37,693 bases of DNA from an uncultured Christensenellaceae bacterium (GCA_910586825.1 CAJUJF010000017.1:1-37693); one strand, 5' to 3'; positions 1-6,981 are shown, counted from the stretch's first letter. The notes: generated by a model from the sequence alone, not told the origin. Made by a program: numbers and translations.

Positions 1-98
1 TCCGTCGAAGTCGTCCACTTTCAGCAGTTCTTTCTCGAAAGAGTAAGTATTCGTAAGAGTATAAGAAGAACGCCGATTAAAAAGGCCTGCTTTTTCAT
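1..98 (-). pseudogene. 5' end of a gene following the response regulator, probably a sensor histidine kinase; frame disrupted
   Basis: The response regulator stop and a new ATG overlap as ATGA (ATG at 98-96), the usual translational coupling between a regulator and its kinase. The ATG frame starts MKKQAFLIGVLLILL, like the start of a membrane helix, but meets TGA at 23-21 after 25 codons. A different frame then stays open to the window edge and reads SYTLTNTYSFEKELLKVDDF, which looks like real protein. No start codon for that frame exists nearby. Either there is a one-base indel around 60-75 or the true start is not visible. The kinase identity comes from context alone. Confidence 0.4.
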
Positions 99-775
99 TC
101 GTTGCCTCCCGTAAATTTGTAACCGTCGCCCCAAACGGTAACAATGTATTTCGGCTCGTTGGGGTTAATTTCTATGGCTTCGCGCAATCTTCGGATATGC
201 ACGTTCAGCGTTCCGTCGCCCGTAAATTTATCTTCCCAAACTTTCTCAAACAGTTCTTTTTTCGATATGACTTTTCCTTTGTTTTCAATAAGGTAAGCAA
301 ACAACTTAAATTCGAGCGTGGTAAGTTTTACAGCATTGCCATTTACACTAACTTGCTTTGTCGCAAAGTTGACCGTCAGATATCCGTCCGAATATTTGGT
401 AGTTGCGGCTTGTCCGTAACGCTTTAATACCGCTTTCACTTTCGCAAGCAGAACGCCGAGAGAATAAGGCTTTTGCACATAGTCGTCTCCGCCGATATTC
501 AACGCGATAATCTTGTCGTCGTCGCTCGTCCGCGCCGATATGAAGAGAATGGGAATCTCCGTCGTTTCGCGCAACTCCTTGCACAAACCGAATCCGCTAC
601 CGTCGCCAAGATTGATGTCAAGCAAAATGAGTTCCGCCGTATGGCTTCGGAAAAATTCGCGGCAACCGTCAACGCCGTACACGGCAACCGTATTCACGCC
701 GAACAGATTGAAATATTCCGCCGTGCTGTCGGCAAGCACGGCTTCGTCGTCGACGATAAGACAATGATATTGCAT
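95..775 (-). CDS. OmpR/PhoB-family two-component response regulator
   Basis: A cytoplasmic DNA-binding response regulator of 226 aa, the normal length for the OmpR/PhoB class. The N-terminal receiver domain (about 3-116) has the acidic pocket D9-D10-E11, phospho-acceptor D53 in LLDINLG, S80 in ISART and K102 in QKPY. The C-terminal winged helix (about 128-222) has the family pattern LTTLEFKLFAYLIENKGKV, then HIRRLREAIE and the terminal VWGDGYKF. The start is preceded by GGGAGG about seven bases upstream. A kinase-like gene overlaps its stop codon. Two CTTAA direct repeats lie just upstream of its -10 box and suggest autoregulation. The stimulus and targets cannot be read from this window. Confidence 0.95.
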   Translation of the reverse strand: MQYHCLIVDDEAVLADSTAEYFNLFGVNTVAVYGVDGCREFFRSHTAELILLDINLGDGSGFGLCKELRETTEIPILFISARTSDDDKIIALNIGGDDYVQKPYSLGVLLAKVKAVLKRYGQAATTKYSDGYLTVNFATKQVSVNGNAVKLTTLEFKLFAYLIENKGKVISKKELFEKVWEDKFTGDGTLNVHIRRLREAIEINPNEPKYIVTVWGDGYKFTGGNE

Positions 776-791
776 GTCTCCCTCCCGTTCG

Positions 792-834
792 ATTATATCA
801 TTTTTTCAGCCGGAAATCCTTAACGATTTCTTAA
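792..834 (-). promoter_or_regulatory. Promoter and possible direct-repeat operator of the response regulator
   Basis: On the minus strand a TATAAT -10 lies at 797-792, followed 17 bases later by the start codon region. No good -35 is present. Instead two copies of TTAAG, 11 bp apart (834-830 and 823-819), occupy the -35 zone. OmpR-family regulators commonly bind direct repeats of this spacing, so self-activation is plausible but inferred. Confidence 0.45.
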
Positions 835-956
835 ATATCGTCGGATTCCGGAATTTTTCGGATTTAACTTGCCGTTTGCTACGTTTTTGTAATCGAATCC
901 TGCAATTAAACGGAAAACTCGCTGTTTATGGGCAACACATTTTCGCACGGCCGTGC

Positions 957-983
957 TATAATAACGTTGTAAAGGCAAGGAGG
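957..983 (+). promoter_or_regulatory. -10 element and ribosome binding site of the XRE regulator
   Basis: TATAAT at 957-962 and AAGGAGG at 977-983, seven bases before the ATG at 990. The -35 region is poor. The strong Shine-Dalgarno decides the start and rules out the longer upstream reading frame. Confidence 0.6.
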
Positions 984-989
984 TTTTTT

Positions 990-1595
990 ATGAACATGCA
1001 AAAAATCGGTTCTTTTTTGGCGGAACTGCGAAAAGAACAAAACCTGACGCAGGACCGATTGGGCGAACGGCTCGGCGTTACCAATAAAACGGTATCGCGC
1101 TGGGAAAACGGAAACTATTTGCCGCCCGTCGAAATCCTGCAAATGCTGAGCCAAATTTATCGGGTAAGCATTAACGAACTGCTGTGCGGCGAGCGGTTGA
1201 GCGACGCGACCTACAAAGAAACCGCGGAAGAATACATCGTCGTCGATCTGATGAAAAAACGGAGAGACGCGAAAAAACGCTTGACGTTATCCGTTATCGT
1301 TGCCGTTATCACCATACTTGCAGGTCTTTCTTTGATCCTTTTAACGGGGTTGCTTTCCGCGCCGCTCGGCTTGCGCATCGGCAGTATCGTTCTTGCCGCC
1401 GTCGTCATTGCGCTCGGGATCGGCGTATGTTGCGCTTTGACGGTAGACGCGGGCGTTTACGAATGTCCCGCTTGCGGAAACAAGTTCGTGCCGTCCATGA
1501 AAGATTTTGTATTGGGAATGCACACCGTCACGAAAAGAAGATTCAAATGCCCGAAATGCGGTAAAAAATGCTTCTGCAAAAAACGGTTGAGTTGA
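990..1595 (+). CDS. XRE-family membrane transcriptional regulator with C-terminal zinc ribbon
   Basis: A protein of 201 aa. Residues 6-63 form a Cro/CI (XRE) helix-turn-helix, with LTQDRLGERLGVTNKTVSRWENG carrying the Q-x-L and SRWE signature. Two predicted membrane helices follow (about 98-120 and 128-151), then a cytoplasmic-looking zinc ribbon with CPAC at 159-162 and CPKC at 187-190 and more Cys and Lys near the end. This places a DNA-binding domain on the membrane together with a possible metal or redox sensor. It is divergent from the two-component regulator gene but there is no evidence they act together. XRE-plus-membrane proteins are common in Firmicutes; the target genes are unknown. 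The start is fixed by AAGGAGG. Confidence 0.88.
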   Translation: MNMQKIGSFLAELRKEQNLTQDRLGERLGVTNKTVSRWENGNYLPPVEILQMLSQIYRVSINELLCGERLSDATYKETAEEYIVVDLMKKRRDAKKRLTLSVIVAVITILAGLSLILLTGLLSAPLGLRIGSIVLAAVVIALGIGVCCALTVDAGVYECPACGNKFVPSMKDFVLGMHTVTKRRFKCPKCGKKCFCKKRLS

Positions 1596-1619
1596 AAAGT
1601 TCGTCGAAAACAACAAAAG

Positions 1620-1655
1620 CCTCGGAACGTTCATGCTCCGAGGTTTTTCGTTTTT
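1620..1655. terminator. Bidirectional rho-independent terminator
   Basis: CCTCGGA at 1620-1626 pairs with TCCGAGG at 1637-1643. On the plus strand it is followed by TTTTTCGTTTTTTT; on the minus strand by CTTTTGTTGTTTT. It separates the rightward XRE gene from the leftward YjbR gene, whose stop lies inside the stem-loop. Confidence 0.85.
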
Positions 1656-2329
1656 TTAACCTTTTTGCCCGCAAGCGAATAACTCTTTTCGATCAGTTCC
1701 TCGATTTCACCGAGCGGCACCGACCCGTCCGTCACGATCGAGATCCAATGGTTTTTGTTCATATGATAACCGCGCAGGATCCGAACGCCGTCAACGCGGC
1801 GTTCCAATTCTTCGGGAAGCATTTTCAAATCGATTACTTCCGCGATCTCGTCGGAATCGAAGCCGAGTTTGCGGCGGGAAACCGTCATCAGCACGCCGTA
1901 CCATTTGCCCGTATCCTTTCTGCGCCAGATCGCCGCATCCTCGTCGTCCCATAAAAATTCCAATTCGTCGCCGTACTTTTCCCGAATTACGGAAATCACC
2001 GCTTTGGAAACCGCGCTTTTGAAAATGTCGCCGTAACAGCATTGCGCGGCGATTTTTTCAAGAAGCGCTTCGTAGGCGGAGCGCACGCCGCCGACAAAAC
2101 TCCCCTCCGCGCTCTCGACGAGATGCAACGTATACGGCTCGTCCGTCTCGCAATCGGTGATGCAAGCGGAAAACGCGTTATCGCAGACCCGTACGCGGAC
2201 GCGGAACTGTCCGTCTAAGATCTCCGTTTCGTAATACCGCCCGTCCGCTTCGCCCGAAAAGCCGAACGCTTCGAGTTTCGCGGGATCCGGCGAACGGTAA
2301 CGGAATACCCGCTGAATGATCTGATCCAT
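1631..2329 (-). CDS. MmcQ/YjbR-family protein with extra N-terminal domain
   Basis: A protein of 232 aa. The C-terminal half (about 110-220) matches the MmcQ/YjbR (DUF419) fold: EFLWDDEDAAIWRRKDTGKWYGVLM, a conserved VIDLK strand, and ILRGYHMNKNHWISI with the characteristic GYHMNK-x-HW signature before the closing helix. Members of this family have a CyaY-like or double-wing fold and are only loosely linked to DNA binding. Stand-alone members are about 120 aa, so the first 100 residues (YRSPDPAKLEAFGF through the DEPYTLHLVES segment) are an added domain I do not recognise. It is the last gene of the operon; its ATG follows the dehydrogenase stop by one base (TAACATG), so it is translationally coupled. 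Confidence 0.85.
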   Translation of the reverse strand: MDQIIQRVFRYRSPDPAKLEAFGFSGEADGRYYETEILDGQFRVRVRVCDNAFSACITDCETDEPYTLHLVESAEGSFVGGVRSAYEALLEKIAAQCCYGDIFKSAVSKAVISVIREKYGDELEFLWDDEDAAIWRRKDTGKWYGVLMTVSRRKLGFDSDEIAEVIDLKMLPEELERRVDGVRILRGYHMNKNHWISIVTDGSVPLGEIEELIEKSYSLAGKKVKKTKNLGA

Positions 2330-2330
2330 G

Positions 2331-3131
2331 TTAAAACGCGTCCTTTTCCGTTTTTTTCCAACGCCGCGCCACGAAGCGCAATTGCAAAGAACGCGGCGCG
2401 AGACGGGTGCCGAATCGGATGATATGGTTCCAGAATCCGATCGTCTTCGTTTTGCGATTGCGTTTAACCGCTTTCAAAGCCGCCGCCGCGACTTTTTCGG
2501 GCGGGAGCGCGGAAATCCGCGTCCAGAATCCGTGTTCCCGAATGTTCTTTTTGATATCTTCGCGCGTAGGCATGCTGCCCGGAAGAATGCACGTAACTTT
2601 CGCCCGACCTTTCAATTCGACGCGTAGCGCGACGCTGAACTGTTCGAGCGCTTTCTTTGCGGCGCTGTACAGCGCGAAGTAGGGCATCGGACAATTTCCG
2701 GACATGCTTCCGACCGTCAGCAGTTCCGTCGTCCCGTCCATTGCCGCGCGCGCCGTCACCCCGCGGATGATTGAAACCGCGCCTTCGAAATTTACGCGCG
2801 TCTGGAATACGAGTTTCTCCTCGTCATAGCGCTCGAACGCCTTCTGAATATCCGCGCCCGCCGCGTAAATCAATCGCCGAAAACGCACGCGCGAAGCGTC
2901 TGTCGCGGCAAACAGCGCAAGGCGGGAATTGCCGTCCGTAAGATCGCAGGCGGCATAGCGCACGGGAAGATCGGGATACTCCGCCCGCAACTTGTCCGCA
3001 AGCGCAGACAGGCGCGTTTGATCCCTGCCCGTGAGAAACAGAGGCTCCCCTCTTGCGGCAAGCAGACGCACAAAAGCGCCGCCCAATCCGCCGCAAGCGC
3101 CCGTGATCAACGTGTACCCGGCTTCGCCCAT
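2331..3131 (-). CDS. Short-chain dehydrogenase/reductase (SDR)
   Basis: A 266-aa classical SDR oxidoreductase, NAD(P)-dependent and cytoplasmic. It has the Rossmann glycine motif TGACGGLG near residues 11-18, the CDLT acidic turn, a YAAG segment in place of NNAG, catalytic S142, and Y155-SAA-K159 (YSAAKKALEQFSVALR). The following LPGSMPT matches the PG motif after the active site. The long basic C-terminal tail recalls SDRs acting on lipid or hydrophobic substrates, but the substrate cannot be assigned. ATG at 3131 is chosen because it lies six codons before the first beta strand. A GTG at 3140 that overlaps the thioesterase stop as GTGA is an equally possible coupled start. It is the middle gene of a three-gene operon. 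Confidence 0.92.
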   Translation of the reverse strand: MGEAGYTLITGACGGLGGAFVRLLAARGEPLFLTGRDQTRLSALADKLRAEYPDLPVRYAACDLTDGNSRLALFAATDASRVRFRRLIYAAGADIQKAFERYDEEKLVFQTRVNFEGAVSIIRGVTARAAMDGTTELLTVGSMSGNCPMPYFALYSAAKKALEQFSVALRVELKGRAKVTCILPGSMPTREDIKKNIREHGFWTRISALPPEKVAAAALKAVKRNRKTKTIGFWNHIIRFGTRLAPRSLQLRFVARRWKKTEKDAF

Positions 3132-3136
3132 ACCCG

Positions 3137-3646
3137 TCACATTCCCGCGATCGGAATTTCCGTTACGCCGTCCTCTACAAAATAACACAGTTCCTCATGC
3201 GCGTCCAATCCCGCCTGAACCCGCCCGACGGGAAACTTGATGTATTTGATCGTCGCGCCGGCGAGCAAATTGCCCGCAAGATCGGAAAGCGTGCATTCGG
3301 TCGTGAAAAAATTCCCCGTCTCCTTTACGATCACGCCGCGCCCGATCAGATCGACGCCGTACGGCACGGGTTTGCGGTACTTGGTTTCAAGCGACGTCGT
3401 AACGCCGCACAGAAACTCCTCCCGTTCCGCTGCCCAAAGCGCGCGTCCGCCCAACTCGTCAAGCATCGCCGCAATCAGCCCGCCGTGAACCCGACCGGGA
3501 TAACTTTGATGCACCTCTCCGTAACGGAACCGCGTGACGACGCTGCCGTCTTCCATGGTATAAAAAGGCGCGCGGACGCCCGCAGGGTTGTCCAATCCGC
3601 ACATAACGCACATTTTGCTGTTGTTCTGTTTTTTTATGACCTTCAT
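3137..3646 (-). CDS. PaaI-like hotdog-fold thioesterase
   Basis: A 169-aa single hotdog domain. Residues 51-65 read GRVHGGLIAAMLDE, the HGG-x(5)-D signature of PaaI/4HBT thioesterases, in which the helix dipole and D63 support hydrolysis of acyl-CoA or acyl-ACP thioesters. The N-terminal CVMCGLDNPAGV is the Cys-rich lead-in seen in many members. The start at 3646 is set by GGAGG five bases upstream and by a consensus promoter that makes longer versions impossible. First gene of the operon with an SDR and a YjbR protein; with the SDR it may form a small acyl or lipid metabolism unit, which is inference. Confidence 0.9.
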   Translation of the reverse strand: MKVIKKQNNSKMCVMCGLDNPAGVRAPFYTMEDGSVVTRFRYGEVHQSYPGRVHGGLIAAMLDELGGRALWAAEREEFLCGVTTSLETKYRKPVPYGVDLIGRGVIVKETGNFFTTECTLSDLAGNLLAGATIKYIKFPVGRVQAGLDAHEELCYFVEDGVTEIPIAGM

Positions 3647-3662
3647 AACCGCCTCCGAAAAA

Positions 3663-3691
3663 ATTATATCACTGCCATGGCGGCGTGTCAA
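3663..3691 (-). promoter_or_regulatory. Consensus sigma-A promoter of the thioesterase-SDR-YjbR operon
   Basis: TTGACA (3691-3686), 17-bp spacer, TATAAT (3668-3663) on the minus strand: a perfect consensus match. The ribosome binding site GGAGG follows at about 3656-3652. Confidence 0.88.
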
Positions 3692-3735
3692 CCGACAAAG
3701 CGACAAAAAAATAACCGATCACCCCTCTCGTTTTC

Positions 3736-3809
3736 TTGACAAATCGCGCCGTTCCCGCTATACTGTTCATAAAATTTACATTTCACTAAGTGAATGAATA
3801 TGGAGAGGT
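3736..3809 (+). promoter_or_regulatory. Sigma-A promoter and ribosome binding site of the Ntn hydrolase gene
   Basis: TTGACA at 3736-3741, 17-bp spacer, TATACT at 3759-3764, then GGAGAGGTG at 3802-3810 ahead of the ATG at 3819. It is divergent from the operon promoter 45 bp away, so one regulator could touch both. Confidence 0.87.
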
Positions 3810-3818
3810 GAAAATTTT

Positions 3819-5096
3819 ATGGAAGAATCAACCGAAATAACCGTCGAAGCAAAGCAACCGGCAAAAAAACGCCGCCTGTGGCTGAGAATCCTGTGCATCG
3901 CGCTTGCCGCGCTGATCCTCCTCGTAGGATTTCTCGGCCTCGTCTTTTACAGCGTATGGAACGATGAAATCGCAACCGTTTCGAGTTTCAAAAAACTGCG
4001 TGACAGAAACGACGCGAACGAAGAAGGATCGGTATACCGCATGGACGTCAAAGGCGGGTTCTACTTCGATAAACTGCTGAAACAGGGCGGCGTTAAAAAC
4101 GACTCCGAACTCATCCAATTTATTACCAAAAACATCACGCGCGGTCTTATCAAGATGAGCATTAAAGAGACGGATATCGGCTGTTCTTCTTTCACCGCAA
4201 CCGCGAAAAACGGCGACAGACTCTTTGGACGCAATTACGATTTCGCAAAGACCAACGTCTGCATCACCCTTTCGAACCCCGGCGGCGGACGGCACAAGTC
4301 CTTTTCTACGGTAGATCTCAATTACGTCGGTATGGACATTGACAAAGACGTAACCGGACTGATGAACAAAATCACCTGTCTTGCCGCCCCTTTCGCGCCG
4401 CTGGACGGAATCAACGACGCGGGTGTTTCCTGCGGGATCTACATGTCCTATCAGGGTGGCGACGAAACTGTCGCGACCGATCAGAACGACCCTTCGAAGC
4501 CGGACATTACCTCCACTACCATGCTTCGGCTGGTACTCGATTATGCCGATAACGTAGACGAAGCCGTAGAACTGATCAAAAGTTACAATTTGCACGATTC
4601 GGCGAACACCTCTTTCCATTACATGGTTGCCGACGCAAGCGGCAAGAGCGCGATCCTCGAATGGGTTCCCGAAAACGGAACGGACAGCACCGACAACGAC
4701 GGTTCGGCAAGAAAGCTCGTCGTACATTACAACACTGGCGACGACTACCTCGGCGTACGGGAAGCAAACGCCGACTTCCAATGGATTACCAACTTTATTT
4801 TACAACCCGGCTATTACGAAGACGGCGACGAAAAAGCGGGCGAAGACCGTTACGACAGAATTTACGAACGGCTGAAAGCGACGGACGGCGTTGTGGAAAA
4901 CGAAAAAGCCGCGATGGATATTCTTCAAGAAGTCGGACGGCGCACGTGGAACGGCGGAGGAGGCGTTACCGTTCACAGTGCGGTCTATAATTTGACGAAA
5001 AAAACGGTGCTGTGGGTCGCTAACGAAAATTACGGCGACAAGACCGCTACATACGAATACTCCCTGATCACGGGCGAGTTGAAAACGGCGGAATAA
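3819..5096 (+). CDS. Membrane-anchored linear amide C-N hydrolase (Ntn-type, choloylglycine hydrolase/AAT-like)
   Basis: A 425-aa protein with a short basic N-terminus, one membrane helix (about 21-45) and an extracytoplasmic catalytic part. The catalytic region starts at GCSSFTATAKNGDRLFGRNYDF, with candidate nucleophile C122 and the R-N-Y-D strand typical of bile-salt hydrolase, penicillin acylase and acyltransferase (AAT) relatives. A later GINDAGVSCGIYMSY supplies the usual Asn/Gly segment. In this superfamily the Cys becomes N-terminal after removal of what precedes it, so self-cleavage between G121 and C122 is expected but not shown. The segment at 50-120 would be a propeptide. The substrate is unknown: a bile salt, an N-acyl amide or a beta-lactam-like amide are all possible. 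Confidence 0.85.
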   Translation: MEESTEITVEAKQPAKKRRLWLRILCIALAALILLVGFLGLVFYSVWNDEIATVSSFKKLRDRNDANEEGSVYRMDVKGGFYFDKLLKQGGVKNDSELIQFITKNITRGLIKMSIKETDIGCSSFTATAKNGDRLFGRNYDFAKTNVCITLSNPGGGRHKSFSTVDLNYVGMDIDKDVTGLMNKITCLAAPFAPLDGINDAGVSCGIYMSYQGGDETVATDQNDPSKPDITSTTMLRLVLDYADNVDEAVELIKSYNLHDSANTSFHYMVADASGKSAILEWVPENGTDSTDNDGSARKLVVHYNTGDDYLGVREANADFQWITNFILQPGYYEDGDEKAGEDRYDRIYERLKATDGVVENEKAAMDILQEVGRRTWNGGGGVTVHSAVYNLTKKTVLWVANENYGDKTATYEYSLITGELKTAE

Positions 5097-5099
5097 CAG

Positions 5100-5345
5100 A
5101 TTCAAAATAAAAGACGGCGAAAGAATGTCAGCCGGGATTTCCTCTTACAGACAAACAGCCCGCGATACATCTCATGGCGGATATTGTGGAGAAGATATTC
5201 GGCGAGATATTGGGAACGGTTAGAGGAACACAAGACGGACCCCGCCAATGAAAGCGCGTTCGAGAAATCGAAGATGAAACTCTTAATAAAACAAGAAATT
5301 ATCAAATTCTTTGAAACGACACTTAATAAGAACCGCGGCAACTGA
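5100..5345 (+). pseudogene. Degraded gene remnant of unknown family
   Basis: One frame is open from about 5100 to the TGA at 5343-5345 and ends in a protein-like stretch, with WERLEEHKTDPANESAFEKS followed by KMKLLIKQEIIKFFETTLNK. It has no start codon. A second frame starts with ATG at 5125 (MSAGISSYRQTARDT) and stops after about 32 codons. The two together look like a frameshifted or truncated small gene. No family is recognised. Confidence 0.3.
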
Positions 5346-5417
5346 TAAACGCTCTTCTGAAAGAGGTCGTTCTGCATTATGACAAAATGAAATCTACTAC
5401 AACTAAACAGACAGCAA
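5346..5417. other. Intergenic stretch with nothing recognised
   Basis: Follows the remnant and leads into the terminator. No coding frame with a ribosome binding site and no RNA motif is seen on either strand. The stretch from 5455 to 5540 is similar, apart from a short inverted repeat ATATCAT-TCTC-ATGATAT at 5525-5542. Confidence 0.5.
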
Positions 5418-5456
5418 AAATCCCGACGGCGATGACTGTCGGGATTTTGTTTTTTA
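5418..5456 (+). terminator. Rho-independent terminator
   Basis: AAATCCCGAC (5418-5427) pairs exactly with GTCGGGATTT (5438-5447), followed by TTGTTTTTT. It would end transcription from the hydrolase gene or the remnant. Confidence 0.85.
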
Positions 5457-5540
5457 TGAGTGCGAGAAATCGTTTGAAATCGAACACGCGAAATTCGGTT
5501 GCGAACCGTTAAAACTTACCGATCATATCATTCTCATGAT

Positions 5541-5585
5541 ATAAAATAAACCCAACCGATCCCATTCACAAGGTTCAGTTGGGTT
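5541..5585 (-). terminator. Terminator of the tRNA-Ser transcript
   Basis: AACCCAAC (minus strand 5585-5578) pairs with GTTGGGTT (5556-5549), followed on the minus strand by TATTTTAT. It lies just beyond the tRNA 3' end. Confidence 0.7.
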
Positions 5586-5590
5586 AGATT

Positions 5591-5681
5591 TGGCGCAGAG
5601 AAGAGGATTCGAACCTCCGGACGAGTCACCCCCGTCACACGATTTCCAATCGTGCTCCTTAAACCGCTCAGACATCTCTGC
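5591..5681 (-). tRNA. tRNA-Ser (anticodon GGA)
   Basis: A 91-base class II tRNA with encoded CCA. The acceptor stem GCAGAGA pairs with TCTCTGC. The anticodon stem CACGA/TCGTG encloses TTGGAAA, giving anticodon GGA. There is a long variable arm, as expected for serine, and the T-loop is TTCGAAT. The 3' CCA lies at 5593-5591. Confidence 0.96.
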
Positions 5682-5694
5682 ACAAGCCTTGATT

Positions 5695-5723
5695 ATTTTA
5701 CAACACTTTTAAAAAAAAAGCAA
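5695..5723 (-). promoter_or_regulatory. Promoter of tRNA-Ser
   Basis: TTGCTT (5723-5718), 17-bp T-rich spacer, TAAAAT (5700-5695), placing the start about 10 bases before the mature tRNA end. Confidence 0.6.
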
Positions 5724-5754
5724 TCGTTTTTTAGCGTGTTTTTTATAACACTGT

Positions 5755-6321
5755 TCAATTTCCCTCGTCGTCTTCCGTCCCGTCGGGCAACGCAAGATCG
5801 ATTTTTAAAATCTTTCTCGCTTTTTCAAGCGCTCTGTCTACCCGATATTTGGCAACCGATTTGGAAATCCCGTACACTTTGCTGATTTCCGAAAAAGACA
5901 TGTTGTACCAAAACCGATAATAGATAACTTCCCGTTCCCTTGCATTGAGCACACCCATGATCTCGTTAACGTAAATCGAATTTTCATCGAACTGATAAGT
6001 CGATTCCGTAACTTTGCCAAGATTACGGACATCGTTTTGCCGTTGGATTTTTTTAAGCAGATTGATCGAAACGTTGTGTACGATCGTATTCACCCAGCCG
6101 AACGCATTTTTCTGATAACGGTAAGTCTTTGCCTTCAACACGATATTTTCCATCGCTTTCTCGACGGCGTCTTCCGCGTCCGGCAGATTTCGAAGAATCC
6201 CCAAAGCAATTTTATACATTACTTTTCCGACCGACCCGTAAAATTTCTCAATCGCGCTTTCATCTTTATTACCGATTGCGATCAACAAATCATTCAGTTC
6301 TTCGTTCGAAACTTTGCTCAT
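5755..6321 (-). CDS. Small sigma-70 family (ECF-like) RNA polymerase sigma factor
   Basis: A 188-aa protein with the sigma2-sigma4 layout of ECF factors. Region 2 (about 25-92) includes YKIALGILRNLPDAEDAVE and the promoter-melting segment AFGWVNTIVHNVSINLLKK. Region 4 (about 125-175) includes VLNAREREVIYYRFWYNMSF, then SEISKVYGISKSVAKYRVDRA as recognition helix, where the phage-like KYRV replaces the usual VKSRL. No anti-sigma gene follows; the next gene downstream is tRNA-Ser. The start has AAGGAAAAGGATAGG upstream. A 16-bp palindrome sits over its -35 box, so a repressor or autoregulation is likely. Divergent to an unknown 118-aa gene. Confidence 0.9.
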   Translation of the reverse strand: MSKVSNEELNDLLIAIGNKDESAIEKFYGSVGKVMYKIALGILRNLPDAEDAVEKAMENIVLKAKTYRYQKNAFGWVNTIVHNVSINLLKKIQRQNDVRNLGKVTESTYQFDENSIYVNEIMGVLNAREREVIYYRFWYNMSFSEISKVYGISKSVAKYRVDRALEKARKILKIDLALPDGTEDDEGN

Positions 6322-6385
6322 CTATACCTATCCTTTTCCTTGGTATTCCGAAAACGTTCCCCCATTCGCAACCCGTGCCGAACCC

Positions 6386-6415
6386 ATTATAAATGATTCT
6401 TTACAACCTTGTAAA
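6386..6415 (-). promoter_or_regulatory. Sigma factor promoter with overlapping palindromic operator candidate
   Basis: TTTACA (6415-6410), 18-bp spacer, TATAAT (6391-6386). The perfect palindrome TTTACAA-CC-TTGTAAA (6400-6415) covers the -35 element, a typical repressor position. A similar pair of arms with a different spacer occurs at 16805-16821. Confidence 0.65.
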
Positions 6416-6512
6416 GTGATTTTGTAACATTTTCTCGGAACCGCACGAAACTTGCCTTCCTTGAAAATTTCTTCGAACATATCGACCGTCAGACTTGTTT
6501 TATTATTGTATA

Positions 6513-6523
6513 ATTGTAACAAT
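6513..6523. promoter_or_regulatory. Short palindrome next to a -10-like box upstream of the 118-aa gene
   Basis: ATTGT-A-ACAAT is a perfect inverted repeat and directly abuts TATAAT (6509-6514). It could be an operator for the rightward gene. No good -35 is seen. Confidence 0.3.
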
Positions 6524-6592
6524 TTCTATATCTGCATTAAATTTTCTTGCAAATCGCTTTTTATTTCAATTCAAGAAACACTACGGATCGTT

Positions 6593-6949
6593 ATGACAAA
6601 GAAACAAATACACCTTTTACTGAAACGCTATCCGCAAATTGTAGAAGCAATTCGCAAAGAAAAAACCTCTATCCGACTTGTCGTATCGAAGAAAAAACTC
6701 GTTTTGCCGATCGACGATCGCCTGCATACTTTTGTCCGCGCGGTAAAAAGCGCCTTGGAAATTAACCCCGACGGATACGCGACGCCCATCATGACGGCAC
6801 GCGTCTGTTCAACCAAAAGCGACATCGATTTATACACCGACTTTTACATAACGGAAACGGAATTTTACCGTATCAAAAGCAACTTTATCAACAAAGTATT
6901 TGCGTTTTGTATTCTCTACGGACTCGTAAACGCAGAAGAAATCTTATAA
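6593..6949 (+). CDS. Uncharacterised 118-aa protein, possibly regulatory
   Basis: Not assigned to a family. The protein is basic in the first 50 residues (MTKKQIHLLLKRYPQIVEAI then RKEKTSIRLVVSKKKLVLPI) and ends in a helical region with SDIDLYTDFYITETEFYRI. The general look (a short helical N-terminus and a C-terminal helix pair with an E-F-Y-R-I-K turn) recalls small phage-type transcription activators of the ArpU/RinA kind, a weak resemblance only. The ATG at 6593 has a poor ribosome binding site (GGAT); a longer version from 6452 has no better one and a less plausible hydrophobic N-terminus. Divergent from the sigma factor gene with a 271-bp regulatory gap. Confidence 0.6.
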   Translation: MTKKQIHLLLKRYPQIVEAIRKEKTSIRLVVSKKKLVLPIDDRLHTFVRAVKSALEINPDGYATPIMTARVCSTKSDIDLYTDFYITETEFYRIKSNFINKVFAFCILYGLVNAEEIL

Positions 6950-6952
6950 CGG

Positions 6953-6981
6953 AAAAAGCGGGCGAGTGCCGCCCGCTTTTT
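6953..6981. terminator. Bidirectional rho-independent terminator
   Basis: AAAAAGCGGGC (6953-6963) and GCCCGCTTTTT (6971-6981) form a symmetric hairpin with A and T flanks, between the convergent 118-aa gene and the GH127 gene. Confidence 0.9.

Noticed and set aside
774..989. Longer N-terminus for the XRE regulator starting at 774
   Set aside because: The AAGGAGG and the helix-turn-helix start both place the true start at 990; the extra 72 codons cross the promoter.
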